A DNA stretch of 64,000 nucleotides from Nitratireductor sp. XY-223. GTDB lineage: Bacteria; Pseudomonadota; Alphaproteobacteria; Rhizobiales; Rhizobiaceae. Position 1 is the stretch's first letter; each line of letters opens with the position of its first letter. The stretch is from contig NZ_SPNT01000005.1 of NCBI RefSeq assembly GCF_004959855.1, positions 1-64,000 of the forward strand. Direction: 5' to 3'. Made by a program: the position numbers and the translations under genes. Of this stretch, positions 46,976-55,297 are shown one piece after another. Below the pieces are notes generated by a model that saw nothing but the letters and a program-made list of their open reading frames with translations, was not told the origin of the DNA and ran no database searches.

Positions 46976-47848
46976 TCAGGGCAGAACGGCGCGGCGGATA
47001 TCGGCAAGGTCATGGCCGATGAAGGACTGGATGCCGATGCCGACCTGCTGCGGCTCCATGCCGGCCAGGAAGCCGGCGATATCTCCGCCCTGCGGAGACC
47101 TGCCGCTGCCGTTCCACATCACGTGACACAGAGAACGGTCGGTGTGCACGTGGCCGGCGCCCTGGCGGACCTCGTCCACGAAACGACCGTAGAAAGTGCA
47201 TTCCGATATGGCGCGGCTGCGGGTGATGGCGCGCATCCAGTTTTCGCCGCTGACGCTTTCTATGTGCTCAAGCAGCGCGCGCAGCGTGTCGGTGCGCCAG
47301 CCGATCAGCGTGTTTATATAGTCATGATAGGGCGGAGGCCCGGTCTCACCGGCGCGCCCGAGCAGCGCGTCCGTCCGTTTAATCCAGCGCAGGTGATCGG
47401 CCATGGCGGCGATCGTGGCATTGTCGCGCCGATACAGTTTGAGCTTGTCGCCCTGCCACAGCCCGGCCGGATCGAACGACCGCAACAGGGCAACGTCGGA
47501 ATCGGCGGAGAAGATCGCCGGCTCGTCCAGCAGCCGACCCATGCCGAGCCGGCGGAGCTGCTGTACATGCCAGCCGCGCAGCGGCATCGCGTGCGGCCCG
47601 AGCCACATGCGGCGCCGCCCGAAAGAGAGCGGATCCGGAAACGGCCGCAGCCAGTCCGGCAGGATCTCCCGCTCATCGACCACGACACGGCGCGGCCCAG
47701 TCAGCGCACGGAACAGCTCCAGATCGCGCTGTTCCACCAGGATGTAGTGCGTCCAGTCGCCGTTCAGCCAGACATCCATGCTGTCGCTGAGCAACCTGCA
47801 GCGTTCAAGATCCACCGCATAAGAGGCTGTCACAACGGCTGTTCGCAT
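46976..47848 (-). CDS. DUF6492-like glycosyltransferase-type protein
   Basis: A 290-residue soluble protein. GGGAGA before the ATG at 47848 fixes the start. 'VVTASYAVDLERCRLLSDSM' at the N-terminus, 'HYILVEQRDLELF', the DXD-like 'IFSADSDVALLR' and 'PPYHDYINTLIGWRTDTLRALLEHIE' match the DUF6492 group, which has a GT-A-like fold and is usually found in polysaccharide loci. The function, transfer of a sugar, is inferred from context. It follows the WecG/TagA gene by 19 bases, so the two form an operon. Confidence 0.8.
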   Translation of the reverse strand: MRTAVVTASYAVDLERCRLLSDSMDVWLNGDWTHYILVEQRDLELFRALTGPRRVVVDEREILPDWLRPFPDPLSFGRRRMWLGPHAMPLRGWHVQQLRRLGMGRLLDEPAIFSADSDVALLRSFDPAGLWQGDKLKLYRRDNATIAAMADHLRWIKRTDALLGRAGETGPPPYHDYINTLIGWRTDTLRALLEHIESVSGENWMRAITRSRAISECTFYGRFVDEVRQGAGHVHTDRSLCHVMWNGSGRSPQGGDIAGFLAGMEPQQVGIGIQSFIGHDLADIRRAVLP

Positions 47849-47867
47849 CTGCCGATCTCCCGGGCCA

Positions 47868-48668
47868 TCATACCGCTGCCGGTCCGCCCGCGTCCTTTCG
47901 CCGGAAATATTTGTACCGTAGCACGCGAAAGAAGAATATCGGGTTACCGACAAGGTAGCGCCGCCACAGGCGCCGGGGTTCACAGACAAGCCGGAAAACC
48001 CATTCGCAGCGCAGCCGGCGAATCCAGAGCGGCGCACGTGGCACTGCTCCGGACACGAAATCGAACAGTGCCCCGACAGCGAAAACGACTTTTCCGTGTT
48101 TGCCGCGGATGTTGTTCTCGATCCACAGTTCCTGCCGCGGGCTGCCCATGGCAACAAGCACGATGTCCGGCCTGATGTCAGACAGCTCCGCCAATGCCCT
48201 TTGTCCGCCGTCGCCGTCGAAAAACCCGTCCGACACGGCAGTGAACTCGTGCCACGGGCAGCGCTGCCGCAAGGCTTGCGTGGCCTTGGCGAGGACCTCG
48301 GGACGCGCTCCGATCAGCGCGACACGGCGCGGTTCCCTGAGATAGGTCAACAGAGCGGGAATGAAGTCCGTTCCGTTGAGATTGGCCGGGAACGGCGACC
48401 CGTGAAGCGCGCGCGCCGCCATATCGACGCCGAGGCCGTCGGGCAGGATGGTGGAATGCGCCAGCGCATTGCGGAACGCGGTATTTTTCGTCGCCAGGTT
48501 GGCGTTGTTGGCGTTGAGGAAGGCGAAAACGGTCTGTCCGTCGGCGGCGAGAGCCTCCTTTATGCAGACAAAGGCCTGCGGCCAGTCGAGCCACGCGACT
48601 TCGATATCAAGTATGTCCCGGCGTGCGGGCTTTTGTATCGTCTTCACCGACGCGTCTGTCATCGACAT
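47868..48668 (-). CDS. WecG/TagA/CpsF family glycosyltransferase (HfsJ-like)
   Basis: A 266-residue GT26 enzyme. Family motifs in order: 'VFAFLNANNANLATKN', 'ILPDGLGVDMAARALHGSP', 'NLNGTDFIPALL', 'RVALIGARPEVLAKA', 'DGFFDGDGG', 'PDIVLVAMGSPRQELWIENN' and 'GAVPRAPLWIRRLRCEWVFRLVCEPRRLWRRY'. These enzymes add the second sugar (for example N-acetylmannosamine-type) to an undecaprenyl-linked sugar. The Caulobacter holdfast gene hfsJ is of this type (memory), which matters given the Hfa-like genes 6 kb away. It is first in an operon with the DUF6492 gene; AT-rich 48669-48851 likely holds the promoter. Confidence 0.92.
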   Translation of the reverse strand: MSMTDASVKTIQKPARRDILDIEVAWLDWPQAFVCIKEALAADGQTVFAFLNANNANLATKNTAFRNALAHSTILPDGLGVDMAARALHGSPFPANLNGTDFIPALLTYLREPRRVALIGARPEVLAKATQALRQRCPWHEFTAVSDGFFDGDGGQRALAELSDIRPDIVLVAMGSPRQELWIENNIRGKHGKVVFAVGALFDFVSGAVPRAPLWIRRLRCEWVFRLVCEPRRLWRRYLVGNPIFFFRVLRYKYFRRKDAGGPAAV

Positions 48669-48851
48669 CTCTGTGGTTGCGAAATGGGGTCGCCCGCCGA
48701 ATGGAGGCCCGGACCGTTTCAGCCACCTGTCACATCATCAATGCATAATTTCTAGATTATGAAGGCGGTGATTTACTATGGTCATTCGATGCAATTTAAC
48801 TACTCCGCGAAAAAATGGTTAACGAGCAGGTTCTATATTAATATTCCACAG

Positions 48852-50027
48852 TCAATTTTCAGCGATTGATGTAATTCCCATCTCTATAGCCTTTATAAGC
48901 GCTTCCTTTTGCTTACGGTAAAACTCTCCTCCGTCCAGGAGTCCGCCGTTTTTTTCTTGCGTGGCATGCAAATTGGACACAAGTGCCGCCGCAAACTCGG
49001 CCGGATCGTCCGCAATCGTGCAATTTTTCGGGATGGAACTGATGCCGCGCACCGCCGTTTGCGTGGCCACCGTCGGCAGTCCTTGCTCGAATGCCTCGAT
49101 GGTCTTGAGCTGGACACCGGTGCCAGCGGTGCTGGCGAGCGGTATGACGGCGCAGGAACGAAGGAACGCCGGCGCATCGGGCACCCGGCCCAGGAAACGC
49201 ACGCCCGGATGGGCGATGGCGGGTTGCGGCCCGGCCAGCGCACCGGCGATGGCGATCGTGGCGGTTTCCGGCAGTTTCGGAACCACCTCGCCCAGGAACC
49301 AGTCGAGGCCGATGCGGTTCGGCCTCCAGCTCCAGGAACCGATCAGCCCGAAATCATGGGCGATGGCGCGGCCGGGCTCGAGCGGCGGCGGCGGTTCGGT
49401 CCCGGTCACCATCGGCAGAACGGCGGAGCGCGTCCGGTCATCGCCGGCAAGAAACTGCCGGTCTTCCTGCGACAGCGTCCAGAGGAACCGGGCCTGTCTG
49501 CACAGGTCCCTTTCTATCCGGTCGAGCAGCCGGGCCTCGCGCCGGAACAGAAGCGTCTCGAACGGGTTGCCGGCATGACGGGCGTTCTCGGCCGCCGACC
49601 GGGCCTCGATATTGTGGGCGACAAAAATGGACCTGTGTCGCGCAAATTCCCCGGCGAAGGCCCCGGGCAATTGAACGGAATTGAGAATGACCCCGTCAAA
49701 GGGCGCAAGCCGGTCGATCGAGCGCAGCAGCGCCGACCTGCCGCAGGCCAGCATCTTGGCCGAAGAGAACGTGGTCCCGTGACGCATTGCCGTTGCAAGC
49801 CAGCGCAGTTTGGTTGCCGCGGACACCCGCTCGGTCGTCACTTCCTGCTCGCCCAGTACGACCGTTTCATCCGCCTCGGCCAGCGGCACAGACGGAAGCT
49901 TGTAGCCAAGCATGCTGACCCTTGCGCCCTGCTCACGGACGGCATCGAGGATGACCCGGTTGGCGATATCAAACCCGGAAACCGGACGCGCGGGCGGAAG
50001 CAGCGATGATACGAACACCAGATGCAT
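48852..50027 (-). CDS. Glycosyltransferase with GT-B fold (family 4-like)
   Basis: A 391-residue protein. The start ATG at 50027 gives MHLVFVSSLLPPARPVSGFDIANRVILDAV, a normal GT4 N-terminal domain with nucleotide-sugar sites later: 'SIFVAHNIEARSA', 'GLIGSWSWRPNRIGLDWFL', 'IAIAGAL' and the C-terminal 'CAVIPLASTAGTGVQLKTIEAFEQGLPTVAT', which carries the E..(x7) EFG-like donor motif typical of this group. It is a likely retaining transferase for the polysaccharide. It is divergent from the GT2 gene at 50143 across about 115 bases. Confidence 0.87.
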   Translation of the reverse strand: MHLVFVSSLLPPARPVSGFDIANRVILDAVREQGARVSMLGYKLPSVPLAEADETVVLGEQEVTTERVSAATKLRWLATAMRHGTTFSSAKMLACGRSALLRSIDRLAPFDGVILNSVQLPGAFAGEFARHRSIFVAHNIEARSAAENARHAGNPFETLLFRREARLLDRIERDLCRQARFLWTLSQEDRQFLAGDDRTRSAVLPMVTGTEPPPPLEPGRAIAHDFGLIGSWSWRPNRIGLDWFLGEVVPKLPETATIAIAGALAGPQPAIAHPGVRFLGRVPDAPAFLRSCAVIPLASTAGTGVQLKTIEAFEQGLPTVATQTAVRGISSIPKNCTIADDPAEFAAALVSNLHATQEKNGGLLDGGEFYRKQKEALIKAIEMGITSIAEN

Positions 50028-50142
50028 GCGGGCCTGTTCCTTGCCGTTGTCGTGCCGGGGGACCTTAGGCGCAAAAGATGAACGCACCGTATTCAGTCAA
50101 TATTCAGAAATGCGTGATATTCCCGCAAAAGCCGGGATTGCA

Positions 50143-51156
50143 ATGAGTGCACAACGGGCAGCGCAGATGACCGAACCAACCCATCCGGATACCAGCCTCC
50201 ATTACCGGTCGCCGTCGTTCGACGCCGATGCCGCCGAGATCGTCGTGACGGTCCCGACATTCCGCCGGCCGCAGATGCTGGCGAGAACGCTCGCCTCGAT
50301 CGCCAACCAGGATTTCACGGAGCCCTATTGCGTGGTGGTCATCGAGAACGATGCCGAAAAACGCGCCGGCGCCGAAGCCGCCAAGCGGTTTTTGCAGGCG
50401 TCGCGGCTGCCCGGCCTCGTCCTCCTGGCGCACCAAAGGGGCAATTGCCATGCCTACAACGCCGGCTGGCGGCTGGTTCGGGAATCCTTCACCAATTACA
50501 GCGCCGTCGCCGTCATCGATGACGACGAGGAAGCCGACCCGCGCTGGCTGAGCGCACTTTGCGGGACGGCGCAAGATGTCGGCGCTGACATTGTCGGCGG
50601 GCCGCAAGTCCCGGTCTTCGAGACCGGCCATGCACCGCTGGCACGCCATCCCGTCTTCGCGCCGCCCTACGAAACCACCGGGCTCGTGCCGATCCTCTAC
50701 TCATCCGGCAATGTTCTCATCGCTCGCCAGGTGCTTGAATCGATGCCGATGCCGTTTCTCGACCCGGCCTTCAACTTCATCGGCGGCGGCGACAGCGATT
50801 TCTACAGCCGCGCCAGGGAACACGGGTTCTTCTTCGCCTGGTGCGCGGAAGCGCCGGTTTACGAATCGATCCCGGCACGGCGCACCACCCGGTCGTGGCT
50901 CAGCGCACGGGGCCGCCGCGAGGGCGCCATATCCGCGCTGATCGAAAACCGCCGCCGCCCCGGATTTACCGGGCACATGCGCACGCTGGCAAAATCGTTT
51001 CTCATGCTGGCCGCGGCGCCGCTGAGGGCCTTAAGGCACGGGTTCGAGGCACGGTCGGCGTTGCACGGGATGTATTACATTCACGCCGCCACGGGACGCC
51101 TTGGCGCCGAATTCGGCCAGATCAACGAGCAGTATCGCAATCCGGAGGCGAACTAG
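50143..51156 (+). CDS. Glycosyltransferase family 2
   Basis: A 337-residue GT-A enzyme. 'IVVTVPTFRRPQMLARTLASIANQDF' and 'VVVIENDAEKRAG' form the nucleotide-binding start, 'GNCHAYNAGWRLV' follows, and the metal-binding motif is VIDDDEEADPRW (D-D-D) near residue 125. 'FIGGGDSDFYSRAREHGFFFAWCAEAPVYESIP' supplies the catalytic-base region. The C-terminal 80 residues include a membrane-associating helix (SFLMLAAAPLRAL). Start at 50143 chosen; 50167 is also possible. Probably part of the same polymer pathway as its neighbours. Confidence 0.88.
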   Translation: MSAQRAAQMTEPTHPDTSLHYRSPSFDADAAEIVVTVPTFRRPQMLARTLASIANQDFTEPYCVVVIENDAEKRAGAEAAKRFLQASRLPGLVLLAHQRGNCHAYNAGWRLVRESFTNYSAVAVIDDDEEADPRWLSALCGTAQDVGADIVGGPQVPVFETGHAPLARHPVFAPPYETTGLVPILYSSGNVLIARQVLESMPMPFLDPAFNFIGGGDSDFYSRAREHGFFFAWCAEAPVYESIPARRTTRSWLSARGRREGAISALIENRRRPGFTGHMRTLAKSFLMLAAAPLRALRHGFEARSALHGMYYIHAATGRLGAEFGQINEQYRNPEAN

Positions 51157-51206
51157 CGCGAAGCGCCTGGCCGGATCATCCTTCAAGATGACAACAAACG
51201 GCAAAT

Positions 51207-51231
51207 CCGACGAGCCGGTCCGGCTCGTCGG
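51207..51231. other. Hairpin between the convergent GT2 and repeat-protein genes
   Basis: CCGACGAGCC pairs perfectly with GGCTCGTCGG around five bases, 51 bases past the GT2 stop. On the minus strand a moderately T-rich stretch follows, so it could serve either gene as a terminator. Confidence 0.45.
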
Positions 51232-51272
51232 CGCAGAGGACATGCGGTATTCATGGACCATGCAGGCCGGCG

Positions 51273-51302
51273 ATTGCGGGCCTGTTCGATCCGGCCCGCA
51301 AT
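51273..51302 (-). terminator. Hairpin just after the repeat-protein gene
   Basis: ATTGCGGGCC pairs with GGCCCGCAAT (10 bp) around a ten-base loop, 25 bases beyond the stop of the leftward repeat-protein gene. There is no T-run. With the 51207 hairpin it forms a likely double terminator. Confidence 0.45.
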
Positions 51303-51326
51303 TGCCCGCGTTGCGGCTGGCGGCGC

Positions 51327-52691
51327 TTACCTGAGCGACGTGAAGGACGTCGCCGAAACCGCACCGATCGCGGAGATCGAGACCGAAGCCCCGGCACCGC
51401 TGACCGTGCCGCTGGTGATCGAAGCGGCGGCATTGGTGATCGCACCGCTGTTGACCGCCGTCTGGCTGATCGCGCCGGTGGCGGGTGAACCGAAGGACTG
51501 GGCTTCGTTGATGCTCGTGAACGAGACGGCCGATACCGCGCCCGTGGCACTGACCGCGGCCGAGGCGCCGTCGCCGGTGATGCTGGCCACGGTGATCGCG
51601 TGGCCGACATCGGCCGCGCCCCTGGATCCCATGCCCCGGTTGGTCACCGCGCCCTGGTTCTGCGTGTTCTGGTAGATCGTGCCCGCGGCGATCGACGGCG
51701 TGCCGCCGATTCCGGTGCTGTTGATGCTGGAGACGGACACGGCGGATGCCGCGCCGGCTGCCGAAACGCTGACCGAAGCGCCATTGCCGGAAACCGAGCC
51801 GACATTCAGCGCACCGCCGGAATTGCGCGACGTGCCCTGGTGATTGTTGATCACATCGCCACCCAGGTTGCGGGTGGTCTGGCTGATGTTGCCGAACGCC
51901 AGGTTGTCGATCTCGCTTGAGCCGACATGGGTCGGCGACACCGACGAAGCCGCACCCAGCGACGAAATGGACGCCGATGCTCCGGCACCGCTGATCGAGA
52001 ACGGCGAGGCGTTGGAAAACGCGCCGAAATTGCTGACATCGGCACCGGTTGCCAGCGTCGTCGACTGGGTCACGTTGCCGGTGGTCAGGTCGCCGCCGGA
52101 GGCGCCGATCATCGTTGCGCCGGTGGAGGATGCCGCGCCCGTCGCCGAAACCGACGCGGAAACGCCGGAACCGGTCAGGCCGCCGACGCTGATGCGGCCC
52201 GCTGTGCCGCTGCCGTTCGTCACATCGACATTGTTTGTGGTGCTCTGGCGGATATCGGCGATCGACACATCAGACAGGCCCGCGGCGCCGATGCCGCTCA
52301 CCGATACGGACGAGACGGCGCCCGTTGCCGAGACCGATGCCGCAGCACCCGGTCCGTTGACCGTCGAGGAAATGTCGATGGTACCGCCGGCATTGGTGAC
52401 GACACCGTTGTTGGTAGTCGACTGGGTGATGTTGCCGAAGCCGGCAGATGGCGTGACGAAGTTCTGGCCAATGCCCTGAACGCTGACGGACGAAGCCGCT
52501 CCGGTCGCCGAGACCGCGGCGCTTCCGCCGGGCGCGCTCAACTGACCGTTGACATCGACAAGGCCGCTTGCCTGGTTGATCGTATTGGAGTTTGTGGTGG
52601 ATTGTGTGATTGCGGTCTGTGCGGTCGCGCCGCTAGCCCCGGCCAGCATCACAAGCAGCGTGATGCCCGCGACCGATTTGGTCGAGTACAT
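51327..52691 (-). CDS. Secreted seven-repeat Ser/Ala/Gly/Thr-rich protein, probable adhesin or amyloid-like anchor
   Basis: A 454-residue protein with a signal peptide (about residues 1-24, MYSTKSVAGITLLVMLAGAS...AQ); AGGAGA before the ATG fixes the start. The mature protein is seven imperfect repeats of about 50-70 residues. Each opens with I-x-Q-[ST]-T-x-N (ITQSTTNS, ITQSTTNN, IRQSTTNN, VTQSTTLA, ISQTTRNL, IYQNTQNQ, ISQTAVNS), then V-x-N, then G-[AS]-x-[AV]-S-[VI]-S-A-x-G-A-x-S-x-VS. There are no cysteines and few charged or aromatic residues. Such Q/N-spaced beta repeats suggest a beta-solenoid or curlin-like amyloid. The HfaB/HfaA-like genes lie upstream on the same strand, so it may play the role of HfaD. 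No family name is claimed. Confidence 0.8.
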   Translation of the reverse strand: MYSTKSVAGITLLVMLAGASGATAQTAITQSTTNSNTINQASGLVDVNGQLSAPGGSAAVSATGAASSVSVQGIGQNFVTPSAGFGNITQSTTNNGVVTNAGGTIDISSTVNGPGAAASVSATGAVSSVSVSGIGAAGLSDVSIADIRQSTTNNVDVTNGSGTAGRISVGGLTGSGVSASVSATGAASSTGATMIGASGGDLTTGNVTQSTTLATGADVSNFGAFSNASPFSISGAGASASISSLGAASSVSPTHVGSSEIDNLAFGNISQTTRNLGGDVINNHQGTSRNSGGALNVGSVSGNGASVSVSAAGAASAVSVSSINSTGIGGTPSIAAGTIYQNTQNQGAVTNRGMGSRGAADVGHAITVASITGDGASAAVSATGAVSAVSFTSINEAQSFGSPATGAISQTAVNSGAITNAAASITSGTVSGAGASVSISAIGAVSATSFTSLR

Positions 52692-53210
52692 TGCAGTTCT
52701 CCTCATACGCGCATCATGCGCGCCCCTGAAATCAGGCCCTGCCATTTCGGTCCCGACCCCTCCGCACCCGTTTGCCTGATGCAGACCGTACGGTCGGATG
52801 ATCCCGGTTCAACAACACGCTCAACAGCATGTAAGCGCGCCGCCGCTGACAAGGCCCAGGCACAGACGACCAGTTCCTTTCGGGATACCAACTGCAGGTA
52901 CCCGGAGCTGCATCGCCGCCCAACCAACCTCGGCAAACTCATTTTCCGACTAAATTGAATTGCGCGCCGGTCGTTCCAGGATCGCGGATTTTATGCGCAT
53001 CCGCTGATCCCGCCCCCAACCGGTGCGACAATCCAATGGATTGGCTCGGCTGGAGCATAAGAACCTATACTGTTAAATTTTGAGTTAATTCAGATTAGTG
53101 CAAGTATTTCCTTGCCTATTGGCAAAGTTTTACAGTATCCGTAATTGCAACTTCTACGCTATATTATTCGGCAAAAACTTGAGGAGGCGCGTCTTTTCAG
53201 CCGGCTATCG
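52692..53210. other. Gap between the hfaB-like and repeat-protein genes
   Basis: About 520 bases with no gene I can support on either strand. The part nearest hfaB (53050-53210) is strongly AT-rich (TTAAATTTTGAGTTAA at 53074) and could carry a promoter. The rest is of normal GC with no clear hairpin. The repeat-protein gene may therefore have its own transcript with a long leader. Confidence 0.5.
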
Positions 53211-54017
53211 TCATGTTTCGGCGTCCAGCAGATCCCCGACGATCCGGCGACAGTTGTTGCCGGCATGCGGGAATTCCTTCATCACCACATCCGCAACACC
53301 GAGCGCGATCGGACCGTTCAGCGCTTCCAACTGCAAGCGCTCCTGGTTCTGAAAGGCGACGTTCCCCGAGGCGAGCGTATTGCCGAAGGTGCGCCCGACA
53401 CCGGCACCGAGCTGGGTGTAGCGGACCGGCCGCTGGATCATGCTCATCTGCCGGTTGACCCGGGTCGAGGATTCATCGAGCTGAATCGACAGGCTGAGTT
53501 GCGCCCAGCCGATGCCGACCGTCGGTCCGACGCCGCCGACGCGAACGTCGGCCTTCACCGGAAGGCTGAAATCCAGGCTGTTGTAGATGCCGTTGATCGC
53601 ATAATCGGTGGGAACCGCCTCGGTCGGCGCGCCGAAATAGGTGGAAACGACGGTCGCACCCGCCTTGGACAGCGAATCCGTGACATAGGCCGCACTGCCC
53701 CCTTGCGGCAGGAAATTGCCGGTCGCGCCCGAGGCCACCGCGTTTATCTTGCCGGTGCTGTCGGCGAAACTGCCGACGACGAAGGTCTTCCCCTTCAAAA
53801 CCTCCGTCCCGCGGATACAGGCCAGCGTGTCCTCGATACGGGTGTAGGTCTGGACCTTTGTCGGCAGGGGCGCCTGCGTCACCGGCACCGCGGCAGGCCG
53901 GTCGACCTCGTTGCCGCGCGGCACTGTGCAGGACGCCGCGGCGACGGCCACTGCCGGCAGGACCAGCGATCCCTTCAATATCGATGTTAGCCTTCCCAAC
54001 GCATGCCGAAGAACCAT
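53211..54017 (-). CDS. hfaB: CsgG/HfaB-like outer-membrane secretion lipoprotein
   Basis: A 268-residue protein. The N-terminus is a signal with a likely lipobox cysteine (VAVAAASC, about residue 30). The body follows the CsgG/HfaB pattern: 'TLACIRGTEVLKGKTFVVGSFADSTGKIN', 'YVTDSLSKAGATVVSTYFG', 'DYAINGIYNSLDFSLPVKADVRVGGVGPTVGIGWAQLSLSIQLDESSTR' and 'VNRQMSMIQRPVRYTQLGAGVGR'. CsgG forms the nonameric pore that exports curli; HfaB of Caulobacter is its homologue, needed to export HfaA and HfaD that anchor the holdfast. ATG at 54017 with GGAG nearby. It is 49 bases downstream of the HfaA-like gene, so one operon. Confidence 0.85.
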   Translation of the reverse strand: MVLRHALGRLTSILKGSLVLPAVAVAAASCTVPRGNEVDRPAAVPVTQAPLPTKVQTYTRIEDTLACIRGTEVLKGKTFVVGSFADSTGKINAVASGATGNFLPQGGSAAYVTDSLSKAGATVVSTYFGAPTEAVPTDYAINGIYNSLDFSLPVKADVRVGGVGPTVGIGWAQLSLSIQLDESSTRVNRQMSMIQRPVRYTQLGAGVGRTFGNTLASGNVAFQNQERLQLEALNGPIALGVADVVMKEFPHAGNNCRRIVGDLLDAET

Positions 54018-54066
54018 GAGTTCCCACTCCACTGGACACAACAACGCCGGTGCTTCGCCGCCCGCG

Positions 54067-54438
54067 CTAGCGGGTGTTGATTTCACCGTCGTTGCTGACA
54101 TCGCCCGTGTTGGAACTCGTCTGGTCCGCCGTGATGTCTGCGATGTTGCCGTTGCCGATGATCGACGTGCTGACCACCGTCTGGCTGCCGATCGCCTGGA
54201 TCGTGAAAGTGCCGGCCGCGCCGTTGTCGTACAGCAATCCGTCTTCCGCCGCGTTGACCTGTCCCGCCACGATTCCATTGGCGAGATGCGCCTCGGAAGA
54301 TTCGACGGCGCCGCCCACCGCGACGCCGGAGCCGTCCGTCCCCCACATATGTCCGGCGGAATAACCGATATTGTCGGCCTGTGCAGCGGTGGCAAGCAGA
54401 TACAATGCCGATGCGGCAACTAGAAACAAATATTTCAC
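54067..54438 (-). CDS. HfaA-like small secreted protein
   Basis: A 123-residue protein starting with GTG at 54438. The signal peptide is KYLFLVAASALYLLATAAQA. The mature part is Gly/Ser/Thr/Asn-rich and ends with 'QAIGSQTVVSTSIIGNGNIADITADQTSSNTGDVSNDGEINTR', with the curlin-like alternation of N and polar residues reported for HfaA of Caulobacter. There are no cysteines. It stands directly before the CsgG/HfaB-like gene, as in hfaABD. The name is inferred from this order and character, not from close sequence match. Confidence 0.7.
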   Translation of the reverse strand: MKYLFLVAASALYLLATAAQADNIGYSAGHMWGTDGSGVAVGGAVESSEAHLANGIVAGQVNAAEDGLLYDNGAAGTFTIQAIGSQTVVSTSIIGNGNIADITADQTSSNTGDVSNDGEINTR

Positions 54439-54787
54439 ACCCTGTCCCCTGATTTACAGCCGAAACCATCGGCGGTATAAGCTACCACCGATTGTATATA
54501 TCGTTCTTTTTCAACTTATATTGATTCTGACGGCTGTTCTGACTGTTCCTATATTTATATTCACTGTCTCCGCCCATCAGACAATCAATTAAAAACAAAT
54601 TGAAATCAGAAAAACAGTCAAGTCATCAGCTGTTGATAACTGTTGATACTGCACATTCCCGTTGACAGGGTAACGAATAAGGCACTTCTCCCGAAGGCCG
54701 CCGAATAAATACCGGTTGTTCCGGCAAACACGGCTGGCACGTAACATTGTCGAAGATTGCAGAGCCGAGCCCGGGGCCAGGCTTCGA
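54439..54787. promoter_or_regulatory. AT-rich gap upstream of the hfaA-like gene
   Basis: About 350 bases, visibly AT-rich (especially 54480-54680), with no gene. It must contain the promoter of hfaA-hfaB. It also holds a near-perfect inverted repeat at 54468-54492 and a direct CTGTTGATA repeat near 54652. The flagellar operon ends on its right side. Confidence 0.55.
54468..54492. promoter_or_regulatory. Inverted repeat upstream of the hfaA-like gene
   Basis: ATCGGCGGTA and TACCACCGAT (one mismatch in ten) flank a five-base spacer, 30-54 bases before the GTG start. The position suits an operator at or just below the promoter. The binding protein is unknown. Confidence 0.5.
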
Positions 54788-55297
54788 TCAGCCGTCCTCG
54801 CCGACCGATTTGACCGGAGGCGGCGGCAGGCGGCGCTGACGAGCCTTGTTGCGGACCTCAGCCTTGGTCAGGAACTCCATCTGCTCGACAAGCACCTCGT
54901 GGAAGACCTTCTTCTTCAGCCGCTCGTTCAGGCGGTCGCGGATGACGACCCTGAAGGCCTCGAGGTCGAACTCCTCTACCCGGGTGAGATCGATCACCCG
55001 CTCGCCGACAAGCAGGCTGAAAAGCTCGTCGGTGATCAGCATTTCCGGCGGCAGGCTCAGCTTCTTGAGCACGTCCGGTTCGGCCGTATAGACGAGCCGG
55101 GTGATGAAATAGCCGCGAACCTCGCCCTGGTGAATTGCCGGGATCGACATCAGGTCGGAGCGCACATAGTCGAGGCCGCCGAAGAAGTCGCTCTGGTCGC
55201 CCTTGTCGTTCGGCTCTGAGGCCATCTGAAGCGAAAAATAGACCGAGGCCAGCGTGACGGCGCAGATCCAGACCCCGGAGATGACAAGTTTGATCAT
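54788..55297 (-). CDS. FliL-like single-TM protein at the end of the flagellar operon
   Basis: A 169-residue protein with an N-terminal TM helix (LVISGVWICAVTLASVYFSL, residues 4-23) and a periplasmic domain: 'VRGYFITRLVYTAEPDVLKKLSLPPEMLITDELFSLLVG' and 'LEAFRVVIRDRLNERLKKKVFHEVLVEQMEFLTKAEVR'. The layout, with a final helix of 'I...LN..L....~~.V.~~~~~', resembles FliL-like stomatin-fold proteins, but I am not sure of homology. It overlaps the flgN-like stop by four bases (ATGA). I recall a conserved protein in this place in rhizobial flagellar regulons. It is probably needed for motility. Confidence 0.8.
   Translation of the reverse strand: MIKLVISGVWICAVTLASVYFSLQMASEPNDKGDQSDFFGGLDYVRSDLMSIPAIHQGEVRGYFITRLVYTAEPDVLKKLSLPPEMLITDELFSLLVGERVIDLTRVEEFDLEAFRVVIRDRLNERLKKKVFHEVLVEQMEFLTKAEVRNKARQRRLPPPPVKSVGEDG

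Noticed and set aside
52703-52942. A 79-codon minus-strand open frame before the repeat-protein gene
   Set aside because: No ribosome binding site, no domain, and a composition like non-coding GC-rich DNA; it overlaps the leader of the repeat-protein gene.
53074-53089. TTAA-N8-TTAA as a CtrA box near the repeat-protein gene
   Set aside because: The spacer is eight bases rather than seven, and the site is nearly 400 bases from the gene start.
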